NCBI GenBank assembly: GCA_020848615.1 | Contig: JADLHW010000011.1 | Span: forward strand, 41,799 to 105,798 | DNA: 64,000 bases | Reading direction: 5' to 3' | DNA from: Thermoleophilia bacterium | GTDB lineage: Bacteria; Actinomycetota; Thermoleophilia; Miltoncostaeales; Miltoncostaeaceae | Part shown: piece by piece, positions 1 to 9,632 of the stretch | Position numbering within the stretch: position 1 is the stretch's first letter | Layout of the letters: every line of letters starts with the position of its first letter | The notes under the pieces: generated by a model | Told to the model about the DNA's origin: nothing | Seen by the model: only the letters and a program-made list of their open reading frames with translations | Database searches by the model: none | Made by a program: the position numbers and the translations under genes

Positions 1-1
1 C

Positions 2-409
2 GACAACAAGTTCCTGCCCATCTGGATCGGGAGCTCCGAGGCCACCGCCATCCTCATGCGGTTGCAGGGCGTCGAGACCCCGCGGCCCATGACGCACGAC
101 CTCCTGTCGAACGTGGTGGCCGGGCTGGACGCCGAGATCGCCCGCATCACGGTCACCGAGCTGCGGGACAACACGTTCTTCGCGCTCATCACGCTCCGGG
201 TGAAGACCACGGAGATCGAGATCGACTCCCGCCCGTCCGACGCCCTGGCGCTGGCGGTGCGGGCCAACGCCCCGATCTACGTGGCCGACCGCGTGATCGA
301 GGAGAGCGCCCTCGACATCGCCGAGGGGCAGCTGGGCGAGACCGAGGACGTGGTGGAGGCCTTCAAGGCGTTCCTCGACGAGGTGAACCCCGAGGACTTC
401 GCCGGCTGA
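2..409 (+). CDS. Bifunctional nuclease (BFN/DUF151) domain protein, 5'-truncated by window edge
   Basis: Open frame from base 2: DNKFLPIWIGSSEATAILMRLQGVETPRPMTHDLL...IDSRPSDALALAVRANAPIYV, typical BFN-domain sequence. Confidence 0.9.
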   Translation, partial: DNKFLPIWIGSSEATAILMRLQGVETPRPMTHDLLSNVVAGLDAEIARITVTELRDNTFFALITLRVKTTEIEIDSRPSDALALAVRANAPIYVADRVIEESALDIAEGQLGETEDVVEAFKAFLDEVNPEDFAG

Positions 410-412
410 GCC

Positions 413-709
413 TCAGGCGGCCGGGTCGCCCGCGCCGGTCTCGCGCTTGGTGAGGTCCAGCACCGCGTCGTAGATGCGGTCCAGGCCGTCCGGGGACACG
501 GGGCCGCGGTTCGCCCCCTGCAGGTAGGAGTGCATCCAGCGCTCCCGCTCGGGGTCGACGAACGGGATGCCCTGCGAGGTCTTGTAGTCGCGCAGGCGCC
601 TGACCAGGGTGACCCGCTGGTTCAGCAGCGTGAGCAGCTTGAGGTCGGTGTCGATGATCGCGTCGCGCATCTGGCGCACGACGTATTCGACGTTGGGGTC
701 CGTCGCCAC
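413..709 (-). CDS. Chorismate mutase (AroQ type II) domain protein
   Basis: MRDAIIDTDLKLLTLLNQRVTLVRRLRDYKTSQGIPFVDPERERWMHSYLQ resembles the chorismate mutase helix pattern; likely GTG start at 709. Confidence 0.75.
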   Translation of the reverse strand: MATDPNVEYVVRQMRDAIIDTDLKLLTLLNQRVTLVRRLRDYKTSQGIPFVDPERERWMHSYLQGANRGPVSPDGLDRIYDAVLDLTKRETGAGDPAA

Positions 710-802
710 GCCGCGGACGGTACCAGGCGGCCCCCGCCCGGGTGGCCCGGATCCCGGCACCGGGCTACGCTACGGGCTCACCGACCCGGGACGGCATCCG
801 CG

Positions 803-1102
803 TTGATCGACTTCTCCCCCATCCAGATCCTCATCGTGCTGGCGATCGCCCTCATCGTGTTCGGGCCGCGCAAGCTGCCGGAGATGGCGAAGAGCGTGGG
901 CAAGGGCGTCCGCGAGTTCAAGGCCAGCATCTCGATGGACGAGCCGCCGCGGGCGGCCGAGCCGCGGGCGACGGCCACCGCCGGCGAGCCGGTGACGGCC
1001 ACCGAGCCCGCCGAGGCCTCCCCCGGGGACGAGGACGGGGACGGGGACGTCCTCGAGGGCGTGCTGCTCCCGGGTGACGAGCAGCCCCCGGACGCGCGCT
1101 AG
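803..1102 (+). CDS. tatA: Twin-arginine translocase subunit TatA/TatB
   Basis: LIDFSPIQILIVLAIALIVFGPRKLPEMAKSVGKGVREFKASI; TTG start at 803; followed by tatC. Confidence 0.92.
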   Translation: MIDFSPIQILIVLAIALIVFGPRKLPEMAKSVGKGVREFKASISMDEPPRAAEPRATATAGEPVTATEPAEASPGDEDGDGDVLEGVLLPGDEQPPDAR

Positions 1103-1108
1103 CCCCTC

Positions 1109-1915
1109 GTGCCGAGGCTGCCCCTCGGGCTGCGGACCATCGGGTCCCACGAGCGCCTCTCGGTGGTCGACCACCTGGAGGAGCTCCGCCGCCGCATCCT
1201 GGTGTCGCTGGTCACCCTGGTGGCGGCGTTCGCGATCACGTTCGTGCTGCGTGAGCACATCGTCGACCTGCTCAAGCAGCCCCTGCCCGCGGAGTACGAG
1301 GACCGCGGCCTCATCACCCTGTCGCCCACCGAGCCGTTCTTCACCATCCTGAAGGTCTGCATCTGGACGGCGATCCTGCTGGCGCTCCCGGTGTGGCTGT
1401 ACCAGCTGTACGCGTTCGTCGTCCCGGCCGTGGCGGATCAGAGCCGGCGGCGGATGCTCGCGGTGGTCGCGGGCGTGAGCACCCTGTTCGTCGGGGGCGT
1501 GGCGTTCGGGTTCTTCGTGGTCCTGCCCGTCGCGCTGCAGTTCTTCCTGAACTTCGGCGACGACCTGTTCAGCACCCAGATCCGCGCCGGCGAGTACTTC
1601 GGGTTCGCCACGACCCTGCTGCTGGCCTCGGGCCTGGTGTTCGAGGTGCCCGTCGCCATGCTGGCCTTCGCGCGGATGGGTGTCGTCACCGCCCAGGTCT
1701 ACCGGCGGCAGTGGCGCATCGCGGTGGTGATCATCGCGGCCGTCGCGGCGCTGCTGCCCGGCGGCGACCCGCTGAGCATGATGCTGCTGATGGCGCCGAT
1801 GCTGGTGCTGTACGTCTTCGGGATCTGGCTGTCGTCGATGTTCGGCGGCACGCCGATCTGGGACCGCGCCACCTGGACCGAGGGCGGGGAGCCGGAGGGC
1901 GGCTCCCCCTCCTAG
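1109..1915 (+). CDS. tatC: Twin-arginine translocase subunit TatC
   Basis: SVVDHLEELRRRILVSLVTLVAAFAITF...; polytopic; adjacent to tatA. Confidence 0.95.
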   Translation: MPRLPLGLRTIGSHERLSVVDHLEELRRRILVSLVTLVAAFAITFVLREHIVDLLKQPLPAEYEDRGLITLSPTEPFFTILKVCIWTAILLALPVWLYQLYAFVVPAVADQSRRRMLAVVAGVSTLFVGGVAFGFFVVLPVALQFFLNFGDDLFSTQIRAGEYFGFATTLLLASGLVFEVPVAMLAFARMGVVTAQVYRRQWRIAVVIIAAVAALLPGGDPLSMMLLMAPMLVLYVFGIWLSSMFGGTPIWDRATWTEGGEPEGGSPS

Positions 1916-2838
1916 CCCTCCCGCAGGGAGCGGCCGGTGAGGCGCAGGAACACGTCCTCCAGGGTCGCGCGGCGCGCGGCCTGCAGCTCGCCGCCGATCC
2001 CGGCGGCCCGCAGGCGGGCGTGCAGCGCCTCCGCGTCGTCCCCGGCGAGCTGCACCAGGTCGCCCTCCACCTGGATCCCGGCGTCCGCGAGGTCGGGAAG
2101 GGCCCGTAGGCGGGCGATGTCGGCGGGTCCCATGCGCAGCTCCAGCACCTCGCGGCCCACCTCCGCGCGGATGAGGCCGGCGGGGCGTCCCTCACGCACG
2201 ACGTGGCCGTGGTCCATCACCACGAGCCGGTCGCACAGCTGCTCCGCCTCGTCCATGTAGTGGGTGGTGAGGACGAGGGTGACGCCGCGGCGCCGCAGCT
2301 CGCGCAGGCGCTCCCACACGACGTGCCGGGCCTGGGGATCCAGGCCCGTGGTGGGCTCGTCCAGCAGCACGAGCTCCGGCCGGTTCACCAGGGCCCGGGC
2401 GATCTGCAGGCGCCGCTTCATGCCGCCCGAGAGGCGCTCCACGGCCTCGCCGGCCCGGTCCGCGAGGGCGACGAGCTCGAGCAGCTCGTCGGCACGGGCG
2501 CGCGCCTCCGCCGCCGGAATGGAGAAGTACCGTGCGTACACCAGCAGGTTCTCGCGGACGGTGAGTTCCAGGTCCAGCGTGATTTCCTGGCCCACCACGC
2601 CGATCCGGTGCTTCAGGGCCCGCGGGGAGTCCGCGGGGTCCAGGCCCAGCACCCGCAGGTCGCCGCCGTCGCGGGGCGACAGGCAGCACAACATGCGCAT
2701 GGTGGTGGACTTGCCGGCGCCGTTCGGCCCCAGCAGGCCGAAGCACTCGCCGGTGCGCACCGTGAAGTCGACGGCGTCGACGGCGACGCGCGGGCCGTAG
2801 CGCTTGGTGAGGCCGGCGGCGGCCACGGCGTGGGTCAC
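1912..2838 (-). CDS. ABC transporter ATP-binding protein (DrrA/ABC-2 type family)
   Basis: GLLGPNGAGKSTTMRML (Walker A), LSGGMKRRLQIARALVNRPELVLLDEPTTGLDP (signature/Walker B); GTG start at 2838. Confidence 0.93.
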   Translation of the reverse strand: MTHAVAAAGLTKRYGPRVAVDAVDFTVRTGECFGLLGPNGAGKSTTMRMLCCLSPRDGGDLRVLGLDPADSPRALKHRIGVVGQEITLDLELTVRENLLVYARYFSIPAAEARARADELLELVALADRAGEAVERLSGGMKRRLQIARALVNRPELVLLDEPTTGLDPQARHVVWERLRELRRRGVTLVLTTHYMDEAEQLCDRLVVMDHGHVVREGRPAGLIRAEVGREVLELRMGPADIARLRALPDLADAGIQVEGDLVQLAGDDAEALHARLRAAGIGGELQAARRATLEDVFLRLTGRSLREG

Positions 2839-4316
2839 CGGGCCTCCGGCACGTCGCGGGGCCACCGCAGGATGGTGGCGGCCCCCACCCTGGCGACCAC
2901 CTCGAGCCGGTCCCACGGCACGCGGCCGCGGAACGCGACCCGGAAGCGGCTCCAGTTGGACGGCCAGCCCGGCCGCACGGCGACCGGCGCGTCGATGACG
3001 TAGGCCCCGCGGTGGGCGGCGACGTCGGGCAGGGGGTCCACCACGTCGCGGCGCGCCCGCTCCGCGGACGTGAGGAACGCCGGGTCGTCGGCGTCGGGCA
3101 CCCCGAGCCGCCCGTCGGCGAGGTACGCCTGGATCTTCGACATCCAGGTGTGGCTCTCGGCCAGCACCGGCGCCCGGGGCAGGTCGCGCAGCCGGTGGAC
3201 GACCCGGTCCAGGAGGACCACGTCGGTGCCGCGCGCCTCCCGGGCCGGCAGCGGCGCGAGCGCCAGCAGGGCGGCCAGCACCGCGATCGCGGCCGGCGCG
3301 GCCGAGGCCGCCCCGGGCAGCCGCTCGGCGGCGAGCGCCACCAGGATCGCGGCCGGGATGCTGGCCAGCAGCAGGAACCGCGAGGACTTCGCGAGGTTCG
3401 GGAGGGTCCCGAGCTCCAGGTACAGGGCGGCCCACGCGAGCCACGCGGCCGGCAGCAGCGCCCGCCGGTCCCGCCGCACGGCGACCGCCACCACGGCGGC
3501 GGCGACCACGGGCAGCAGCAGGAACAGCATGCTGCGCGGCGCGAGCGCCCCCTCCAGGAGGCGCCGGGCATACGTCTCGCCCCACGACCACGCCTCCACC
3601 GGGTTCCGTGTGCGCGACGCCCCCGCCGTGCCCGTGAGCGGGGCGGTCGGGTCGCCGCCGGCCGCGGCCATCGCCGCCACCGCCAGGAGCGGCCCCGTCG
3701 CCAGGCCCGCGGCACCCCATGCGAGCGCCCTGCGGCCGCCGCCCCATCCGGCGAGCACCACCATGGGCGCCATCACCAGCGCCATCTCACGGGCCGACCA
3801 GGCCATCGCCAGCAGGAGGCCGGCGGCGAACGCCCAGCGCGCCGACCCGCGCCGTGCCCCCAGGGCCGCCCACACCGCCAGCGCGATGAAGGCGGGCATC
3901 ACGGCGTCCGGGCGCAGGCGCGTGGCCATCAGCGCCTCGAGCGGCGTCACGGCGACCACCGCCGCGGCGATCAGGCCGGCCCGGGGACCGGCGAGCCTGC
4001 GGGCCACCAGATGGGCGGCCAGCACGGCCAGCAGCGAGCAGGCGAGCGGCCAGGCCACCGCCGTGACGTCGTCGGCCCCGAACAGCCGGAACAGGCCCGC
4101 GACGGGCCACAGGAACACGATGCGCGTGCCGAACCACTCGGCCGCGCCCTCGGGGGGGAAGCCGTTGGCGAGGTTCTGCGCCACCTGGACGTAGCGGCCG
4201 TCGTCGCCCAGGTGGGCGAACTGGACGCCGCCGAACGCCCAGATCCGCAGCGCCGCCGCACCGGCGAGGACCGCCAACACGGCGGCGGCCTCCGCCGCGC
4301 GGGCCCGGCGGGTCAT
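2835..4316 (-). CDS. Polytopic glycosyltransferase family 39-like membrane protein
   Basis: MTRRARAAEAAAVLAVLAGAAALRIWAFGGVQFAHLGDDGRYVQVAQNLANGFPP...; many TM helices; GT39/ArnT-like N-terminus. Confidence 0.75.
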   Translation of the reverse strand: MTRRARAAEAAAVLAVLAGAAALRIWAFGGVQFAHLGDDGRYVQVAQNLANGFPPEGAAEWFGTRIVFLWPVAGLFRLFGADDVTAVAWPLACSLLAVLAAHLVARRLAGPRAGLIAAAVVAVTPLEALMATRLRPDAVMPAFIALAVWAALGARRGSARWAFAAGLLLAMAWSAREMALVMAPMVVLAGWGGGRRALAWGAAGLATGPLLAVAAMAAAGGDPTAPLTGTAGASRTRNPVEAWSWGETYARRLLEGALAPRSMLFLLLPVVAAAVVAVAVRRDRRALLPAAWLAWAALYLELGTLPNLAKSSRFLLLASIPAAILVALAAERLPGAASAAPAAIAVLAALLALAPLPAREARGTDVVLLDRVVHRLRDLPRAPVLAESHTWMSKIQAYLADGRLGVPDADDPAFLTSAERARRDVVDPLPDVAAHRGAYVIDAPVAVRPGWPSNWSRFRVAFRGRVPWDRLEVVARVGAATILRWPRDVPEAR

Positions 4317-5878
4317 CCGGCGGGCGCGGGCCTGCGCCGGCGCACCAGGGCCGTCACCGCACCGCCCGCCTCCCGCAGCTCCGGCCGCGCCAGGATCCGC
4401 GCGGCGGCGAGGTACGTGAGCACGCCCAGGGCGACCTTCGCCGCCAGCGGCCACACCAGGGCGAGACCCTTCCGGTGGTCGGTGGGCAGCACCTCGTCGG
4501 CCGCGAGCACCACCACCAGCAGCGGGACCGCGCAGGCCAGCAGGCGCGCCTGCTGGCGCGCCAGGCGCACCGGGCTGAACGCGCCGAAGCGCCGGTCCAC
4601 GTACCAGCCGTAGTGGAGGAGGTTCACGGTGACCCCGATGAGGGTGGCCGCCGCGATCCCCCGCAGGCCGAAGGGGCCGACCAGGACGACGTCCAGGGCG
4701 CACGTGACGACCACGCTCACGGTGGTGGCCACGAACACCGCGCGCTGGAGGTTCGCCGCGGCCAGGGCGCGGTTGAGGAAGATCGACAGGAAGTTCGCGT
4801 AGATCGCGAGCGAGTAGAACACCAGCGGCTCCGAGGTGCCGGAGACGCACTCGGGGTTCGTGTCGCACTTGCCGTGGCCGAGCAGCAGCTGGGCCGTCTC
4901 CCGCGAGTAGACCGCCAGCAGGAGCGCCGCCGGGACTCCGACCAGGCCCAGGATCCCGCAGATCCGGTGGATGCCCTTCGCGGCGGCGTCGTCGCGGCCC
5001 TGGGCCACCATCCGCGCCACCAGCGGGAACAGCGGGGTGAGGAAGGGCACCAGGAGCGCGGCGCGCGGGGCCGACCCGAGGCTGTTGGCGTACGCCAGCT
5101 GGGTGACCTTGCCCTCGTCGAGGGTGTTCGCGAGGAACCGGTCGAAGAAGCTGTTGACCTGCTGGATGAGGGAGGCGCCCATCACCGGGACCGCGGCCAG
5201 CGCGACGGCGCCCAGGCGGGGATGCCGGAAGGCGGGCCGCACCCGCTCCTTTCGGGCGACCCGCACGAACTGCGGGAGCTGCAGGAGCACCTGGAAGAGG
5301 GCGCCGATCACCAGGCCCCACGCGGCCGCCTCGATTCCGAGCGACCCCTGGCCGGCGATGACACCCGCCATGATCCCCAGGTTGAACGCGACGCCCACGG
5401 CGGCGGGGACGCCGAACCGGTCGTGGAGCTGCAGCAGGGCCGTGAAGAGGGCCGAGATCCCCTGCAACAGCAGCCCGGGCGCCATGATGCGCACCAGCTC
5501 CTGCGTGAGGACGCCGGTGCGGCCCTCCGCGTCGAACAGCGCCGACGGGACCTCGGGGAAGACCGCGACCAGCGCCGCGAGGAGGATGAGGCCCATCCCC
5601 ACCCACCCGGCGATCGCCCACACCAGGCGCCACGCGGACGCGTTGCCGGCGGTCTCCCGCTCCTGGGAGAAGACCGGGATGACGACGGTGACCAGCGCGT
5701 ACAGCAGGACCGCGCCGACCACGTTCACCAGCAGCAGGGCGTTCATGAACGCGTCGGTGCCGCTGTCCGACCCGTAGTAGCCGGCCAGGACGATCTCACG
5801 GCCCAGGCCCAGGAACCGCGAGAGCAGGCCGAACAGGGCGACCGCGAAGGCCGCGCGGGCGAGGCGCGTGGCGGTCAG
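4313..5878 (-). CDS. MurJ/MviN-family lipid II / polysaccharide flippase
   Basis: FGLLSRFLGLGREIVLAGYYGSDSGTDAFMNALLLVNVVGAVLLYALVTVVIPVFSQE; MOP superfamily MviN pattern; start probably CTG 5878 or downstream. Confidence 0.88.
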   Translation of the reverse strand: MTATRLARAAFAVALFGLLSRFLGLGREIVLAGYYGSDSGTDAFMNALLLVNVVGAVLLYALVTVVIPVFSQERETAGNASAWRLVWAIAGWVGMGLILLAALVAVFPEVPSALFDAEGRTGVLTQELVRIMAPGLLLQGISALFTALLQLHDRFGVPAAVGVAFNLGIMAGVIAGQGSLGIEAAAWGLVIGALFQVLLQLPQFVRVARKERVRPAFRHPRLGAVALAAVPVMGASLIQQVNSFFDRFLANTLDEGKVTQLAYANSLGSAPRAALLVPFLTPLFPLVARMVAQGRDDAAAKGIHRICGILGLVGVPAALLLAVYSRETAQLLLGHGKCDTNPECVSGTSEPLVFYSLAIYANFLSIFLNRALAAANLQRAVFVATTVSVVVTCALDVVLVGPFGLRGIAAATLIGVTVNLLHYGWYVDRRFGAFSPVRLARQQARLLACAVPLLVVVLAADEVLPTDHRKGLALVWPLAAKVALGVLTYLAAARILARPELREAGGAVTALVRRRRPAPAG

Positions 5879-7158
5879 CGCGCCGCCTTCCGCGGGGTGA
5901 ACGCCGTGAGGGAGCGGACGCCGGTGAGCACCAGGGTGCCCTCCGCCCCGACCGCCGGCGAGTACCGGCCCTCGGGGTGGGTGAACACCACCTCGCCGGT
6001 CGTGACGTCCAGGCCCACGGTGCGCCCCCGGGCCGGGACCCGCGCAAGGGTGGAGTACCAGACGACGTCGCCGATCACCGACGGCGCCCCGGAGATGCGC
6101 TCGCCCGCGTCGTGCGCCCAGCGGACCCGGCCGGTGACGGCGTCCAGCGCGTACAGCCTGCGGTCGTAGCTCCCCACGAACACGGTGCGGCGGGACACGG
6201 CCGCGCTCGAGTAGATGAAGTCGCCGACCACGCGCACCCACGCCACCCGGCCGTCCCGGGCCGACAGCGCGAGCATGCGGCCGTTGACGTTGCCGACGTA
6301 GACGCGCCCGTAGGCCACCGCGGGGCCGGCGTAGAACCGGCCGGCGTCCCTGAACCTGGGGCCGGGGCTCGTCGTCCGCCACACCTCGCGGCCGTCGCGC
6401 TTCGCGTACGCCGCGACGGTGCCACCGTAGTCGCCCACCACCACGGCGTCGCCGGTCTCGGCGACGCTGCTCTTCACGTCGCCCTTCGCGCGCGCGGTCC
6501 ACACGATTCTGCGGCTCCGCAGGGAGAACCGCATCACGCGGCCGTCGAGCGTGCCGATGTACACGCCGTCGCCGATCACCAGGGGCGAGCTCTCGCTCGC
6601 CGAGCCGAACCGCTTGCGCCAGCGGATCGCGCCGGTGGCCGGGTCGAGCGCCAGCAGATCCCCGCGGGTGGTGGTGAGAAGGGCCAGTGCGGGGGTCGTG
6701 GCGGGGCCGGAGGCCCCCGGGCGGATGCCGGTGAGCGCGGGCGAGGAGGCCACCGTGCCGCCCAGCCGGGTGCGCCACAGGACACGGCCGGTCACCAGGT
6801 CCACGGCCATCGCCAGCCCGCGGTTCGTGCCCACGATCACGCGCCCGTCGCCGATGACCGGCGGGAACTCCAGCAGCGACCCGCCGTCCACCCGCCAGGC
6901 GCGCCGGTACGGGGGCCGCAGCGCGAGATCGGGGTTCGCGCGGGAACGGCTCGCATCGAACCCGAACTCCGGCCAGGAGCCGGTGCCGGCGTCCTCCGGG
7001 GGCGCCTCCTGCGGCACGAACCCGCTGGTGCCGCCCTCCACGCTGCCCTCGTCGAACCAGCCGTCCCGCACGGCGAGGCCCGCGAGGCCGAGGCCGCCGA
7101 CCACGACGACCGCGGCGCCGCCCGCGGCGATGAGGACCCGCCTACCGGGCCGGCGCAC
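5875..7158 (-). CDS. PQQ-like beta-propeller repeat protein, membrane-anchored
   Basis: N-terminal TM plus repeated blades (LDPATGAIRWRKRFG, LYALDAVTGRVRWAH). Confidence 0.85.
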   Translation of the reverse strand: MRRPGRRVLIAAGGAAVVVVGGLGLAGLAVRDGWFDEGSVEGGTSGFVPQEAPPEDAGTGSWPEFGFDASRSRANPDLALRPPYRRAWRVDGGSLLEFPPVIGDGRVIVGTNRGLAMAVDLVTGRVLWRTRLGGTVASSPALTGIRPGASGPATTPALALLTTTRGDLLALDPATGAIRWRKRFGSASESSPLVIGDGVYIGTLDGRVMRFSLRSRRIVWTARAKGDVKSSVAETGDAVVVGDYGGTVAAYAKRDGREVWRTTSPGPRFRDAGRFYAGPAVAYGRVYVGNVNGRMLALSARDGRVAWVRVVGDFIYSSAAVSRRTVFVGSYDRRLYALDAVTGRVRWAHDAGERISGAPSVIGDVVWYSTLARVPARGRTVGLDVTTGEVVFTHPEGRYSPAVGAEGTLVLTGVRSLTAFTPRKAAR

Positions 7159-8545
7159 GGTACGCGTCGATGGTTCGCACGCCGATCACATAGACGGTGC
7201 GTCCCGCCGCCACGGCCGGCGAGTACCGCCCGTCGTCGCCGCGGAAGCGGACCCGGCCCGTTGCCGTCGCCAGCCCCCAGGTGCGCCTGGCCTGCCCCGG
7301 GGCCGCCAGCACCGCCGTGTAGACGGTGTCGCCCACCACGGTGGCGGAGCCCGAGATGCGCCCGCCCACGGCGAAGCTCCACCGCACCGCGCCGGTGCGG
7401 AGGTCCAGCGCCCGGAAGGCGCCGCCGTAGTCCCCGATGAACACCGTGCCGCGGGCGATGGCGGGGCTCGCGTACACGTAGGCGCCCGTCGCGTGGCGCC
7501 ACAGGATGCCGCCGGTGCGGGCGTCCACGCACACGACCTGGCCGCCCACGTCGCCGATCACGATGCGGTTGCCGCTCACCCCGGGGCCGCCGTACAGGCG
7601 GGCGCCCACGTCGGTGCTCCAGGCGCGACGCCCGGTGCGCGCGTTCACGGCGGTGATCACGCCGGAGTAGTCCCCGAACACCACGTTGGGACCGGCCTTG
7701 GCGGCGCTGCCCTTGATGTCGGCGCCGGCCCGGTACGTCCACCGGGGTTTGCCGTTGCGGAGGTTCAGGGCCGTGAGCGTCCCGTTCCAGGCGCCGAAGT
7801 ACGCGGTGTCCTCGATGACGAGCGGGGAGCTCTCGATGGGGCTCCCGCCGTTCGAGTACTCCCACAGCCGGGTGCCGGTGGTGAGCCGGTACGCGGTGAA
7901 CACCCCGTCCATGGAGGTGATGTACGCGCGGCGCCCGCCGATGGCGGGGGACGACGCGATGTAGCTGCGCCGCTTCTGCGTCCACAGCTGCCGGCCGGTG
8001 CGCGCGTCGATGCCGAACACCCGGCCGGCGTTGTTGCCCACCACCAGCACGCCGTCCTTCACGGCGGGGGGGAACTCCAGCAGGCGCTTGCCGTCGAAGC
8101 GCCACGCCCGGCGCACCGATCCCGCGACGGGGGCCCGCACGTTCGGGTTGAAGCGCGTGCGCTGCGCGTTCACGCCGTACTCCGGGCTCTGCAGGCGCTG
8201 GTCGTACATCCGCACCGTGGCGCGCCGGCCCGTCACGTCCGCTGCGCCGGCCGACCACCCGGTCCTGCGGGCGCGCACCAGCGTGGTCCCCTCCGGCACC
8301 GTCGCGGTGCCGTCCCGGCCGGTCACCAGGCGCTCACCCGTGCGACCCGCCGGCCCCACGGGGGCGACGGTCACGCCGGCGACGGGGGTCCCGAGGTCGC
8401 CGTCGACGACCCGCACGGTGATGCCCGCGGGCTCGGCGGTGGTGGGCGTGGGGGCGGGGTCGTCGCCCCCGCCGCCGCCGCAGCCGGCGAGGCCGGCCGC
8501 GAAGAGGAGCGCGAGGCCCGCCCGGGCGCTACGCCCGGCCCGCAT
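7142..8545 (-). CDS. PQQ-like beta-propeller lipoprotein, paralogous to the neighbouring gene
   Basis: Lipobox LLFAAGLAGCGGGG; blades FGIDARTGRQLWTQ, VCVDARTGGILWRH. Confidence 0.85.
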   Translation of the reverse strand: MRAGRSARAGLALLFAAGLAGCGGGGGDDPAPTPTTAEPAGITVRVVDGDLGTPVAGVTVAPVGPAGRTGERLVTGRDGTATVPEGTTLVRARRTGWSAGAADVTGRRATVRMYDQRLQSPEYGVNAQRTRFNPNVRAPVAGSVRRAWRFDGKRLLEFPPAVKDGVLVVGNNAGRVFGIDARTGRQLWTQKRRSYIASSPAIGGRRAYITSMDGVFTAYRLTTGTRLWEYSNGGSPIESSPLVIEDTAYFGAWNGTLTALNLRNGKPRWTYRAGADIKGSAAKAGPNVVFGDYSGVITAVNARTGRRAWSTDVGARLYGGPGVSGNRIVIGDVGGQVVCVDARTGGILWRHATGAYVYASPAIARGTVFIGDYGGAFRALDLRTGAVRWSFAVGGRISGSATVVGDTVYTAVLAAPGQARRTWGLATATGRVRFRGDDGRYSPAVAAGRTVYVIGVRTIDAYRAPAR

Positions 8546-9368
8546 CGGCTGCGCGGGCCGCGGGGCTCCCCCGCCAGACGAAGGTCGCGAGGATGCCCAG
8601 TGCGAACGCGATGAGGCCGGCGAGCACGATCGACTGGAGCCGCTTGGGGCCGGTGCCGGAGCTGCTCGCCCGCTCCGCCCTGGTGAGCGCCTGCGGGGCC
8701 TCCACCTGGTCGGCCTTGCGCAGCAGCACCTCCTGGTCGGAGGCCTCCTGGCGGGCGTCGTCCAGCTGCTGGACCGCGGAGGTGAGCGCGAGCTGGATGA
8801 GGTCGGCCTGGCCCGTCGGGGCGGACGCCAGGCGCGTGCGCAGCTTCGCGGCGTCCGCGATGAGCCCGTCCACCTCCCTGCGGCTGCGGGCCACCTGGGC
8901 CTCGTAGACCCTCCGGGTGTCCCGGTATGCCTCGCCGACGTCGGCGAGGACGTTGTCCGCGTAGGCGTTCGCGATCTCCACCGCGAGCTTGCGGTTCTTG
9001 TCGGTGGACGTGACGGTGAGGATCGTCGGCAGGTTCCCGGAGGTGCCGCTCACCCGGGGCGCGGTGAGCGTCACGGCGCTCCGCACCCGGCCGGGCGTGG
9101 TGCCCGCGGCGTCCGCGACCTTCCGGACGATCGCATCGCTGTCGAGTGCCAGCGGGGCGACCGTGGGGTTCGTGAACGGCGTCTGCACGGGGACGCCGGC
9201 GATCGTCGTCGCCTGTCCCAGGTACACCCGCGCGGTGGCCGTGTACTCGGGCGAACGGGCGACGGAGAGGAGGATCCCGACGGCGATGCCGACGACGGTG
9301 GCGATGAGGATGAGCCAGCGGCCGCTCCACGCGACGCGCAGGTAGTCCCGGAGGGTGACGTCGTTCAC
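8529..9368 (-). CDS. Wzz-type polysaccharide chain-length determinant / capsular biosynthesis protein
   Basis: VNDVTLRDYLRVAWSGRWLILIATVVGIAVGILLSVARSPEYTATARVYLGQ; two terminal TM helices flank a coiled-coil region. Confidence 0.88.
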   Translation of the reverse strand: MNDVTLRDYLRVAWSGRWLILIATVVGIAVGILLSVARSPEYTATARVYLGQATTIAGVPVQTPFTNPTVAPLALDSDAIVRKVADAAGTTPGRVRSAVTLTAPRVSGTSGNLPTILTVTSTDKNRKLAVEIANAYADNVLADVGEAYRDTRRVYEAQVARSRREVDGLIADAAKLRTRLASAPTGQADLIQLALTSAVQQLDDARQEASDQEVLLRKADQVEAPQALTRAERASSSGTGPKRLQSIVLAGLIAFALGILATFVWRGSPAARAADAGRA

Positions 9369-9387
9369 GGTCGGCGACTTTACTTGA

Positions 9388-9417
9388 GAACTCCCGGGGC
9401 GGTTGCCCCGGGAGTTC
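9388..9417. promoter_or_regulatory. Perfect 13-bp inverted repeat with 4-nt loop upstream of the wzz-like gene
   Basis: GAACTCCCGGGGC-GGTT-GCCCCGGGAGTTC, 20 bp upstream of the GTG start at 9368. Confidence 0.85.
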
Positions 9418-9632
9418 CCAATGGCTTCCCGTTGCCAGCTCGACTCGCGCAGGCGTCGCCCATGCGCGCGCTTGGCGCCGTTGGCCCCGGGAACCACGCC
9501 GTGCGGCCGCCGGGAACTGACTCCGGGTCGCCGTCCATGGCTCCCGTCATGTCACCCTCGCCGTCCGCAGGGGCCGCCCTGCCCCCGCCGGGATCGGCGT
9601 CCTCGCGGGTACGGGCGGTCGCCTCCCGCGCA

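Noticed and set aside
3012-8614. Long plus-strand ORFs (3012-4613, 4475-6169, 5977-7440, 6551-8614)
   Set aside because: Antisense shadows of GT39-like, MurJ and propeller genes; His/Gln/Arg/Gly-rich composition typical of reversed GC-rich codons.
9369-9632. JUMPstart/ops antitermination element upstream of wzz
   Set aside because: No GGCGGTAGC-type ops sequence found; only the hairpin was retained.
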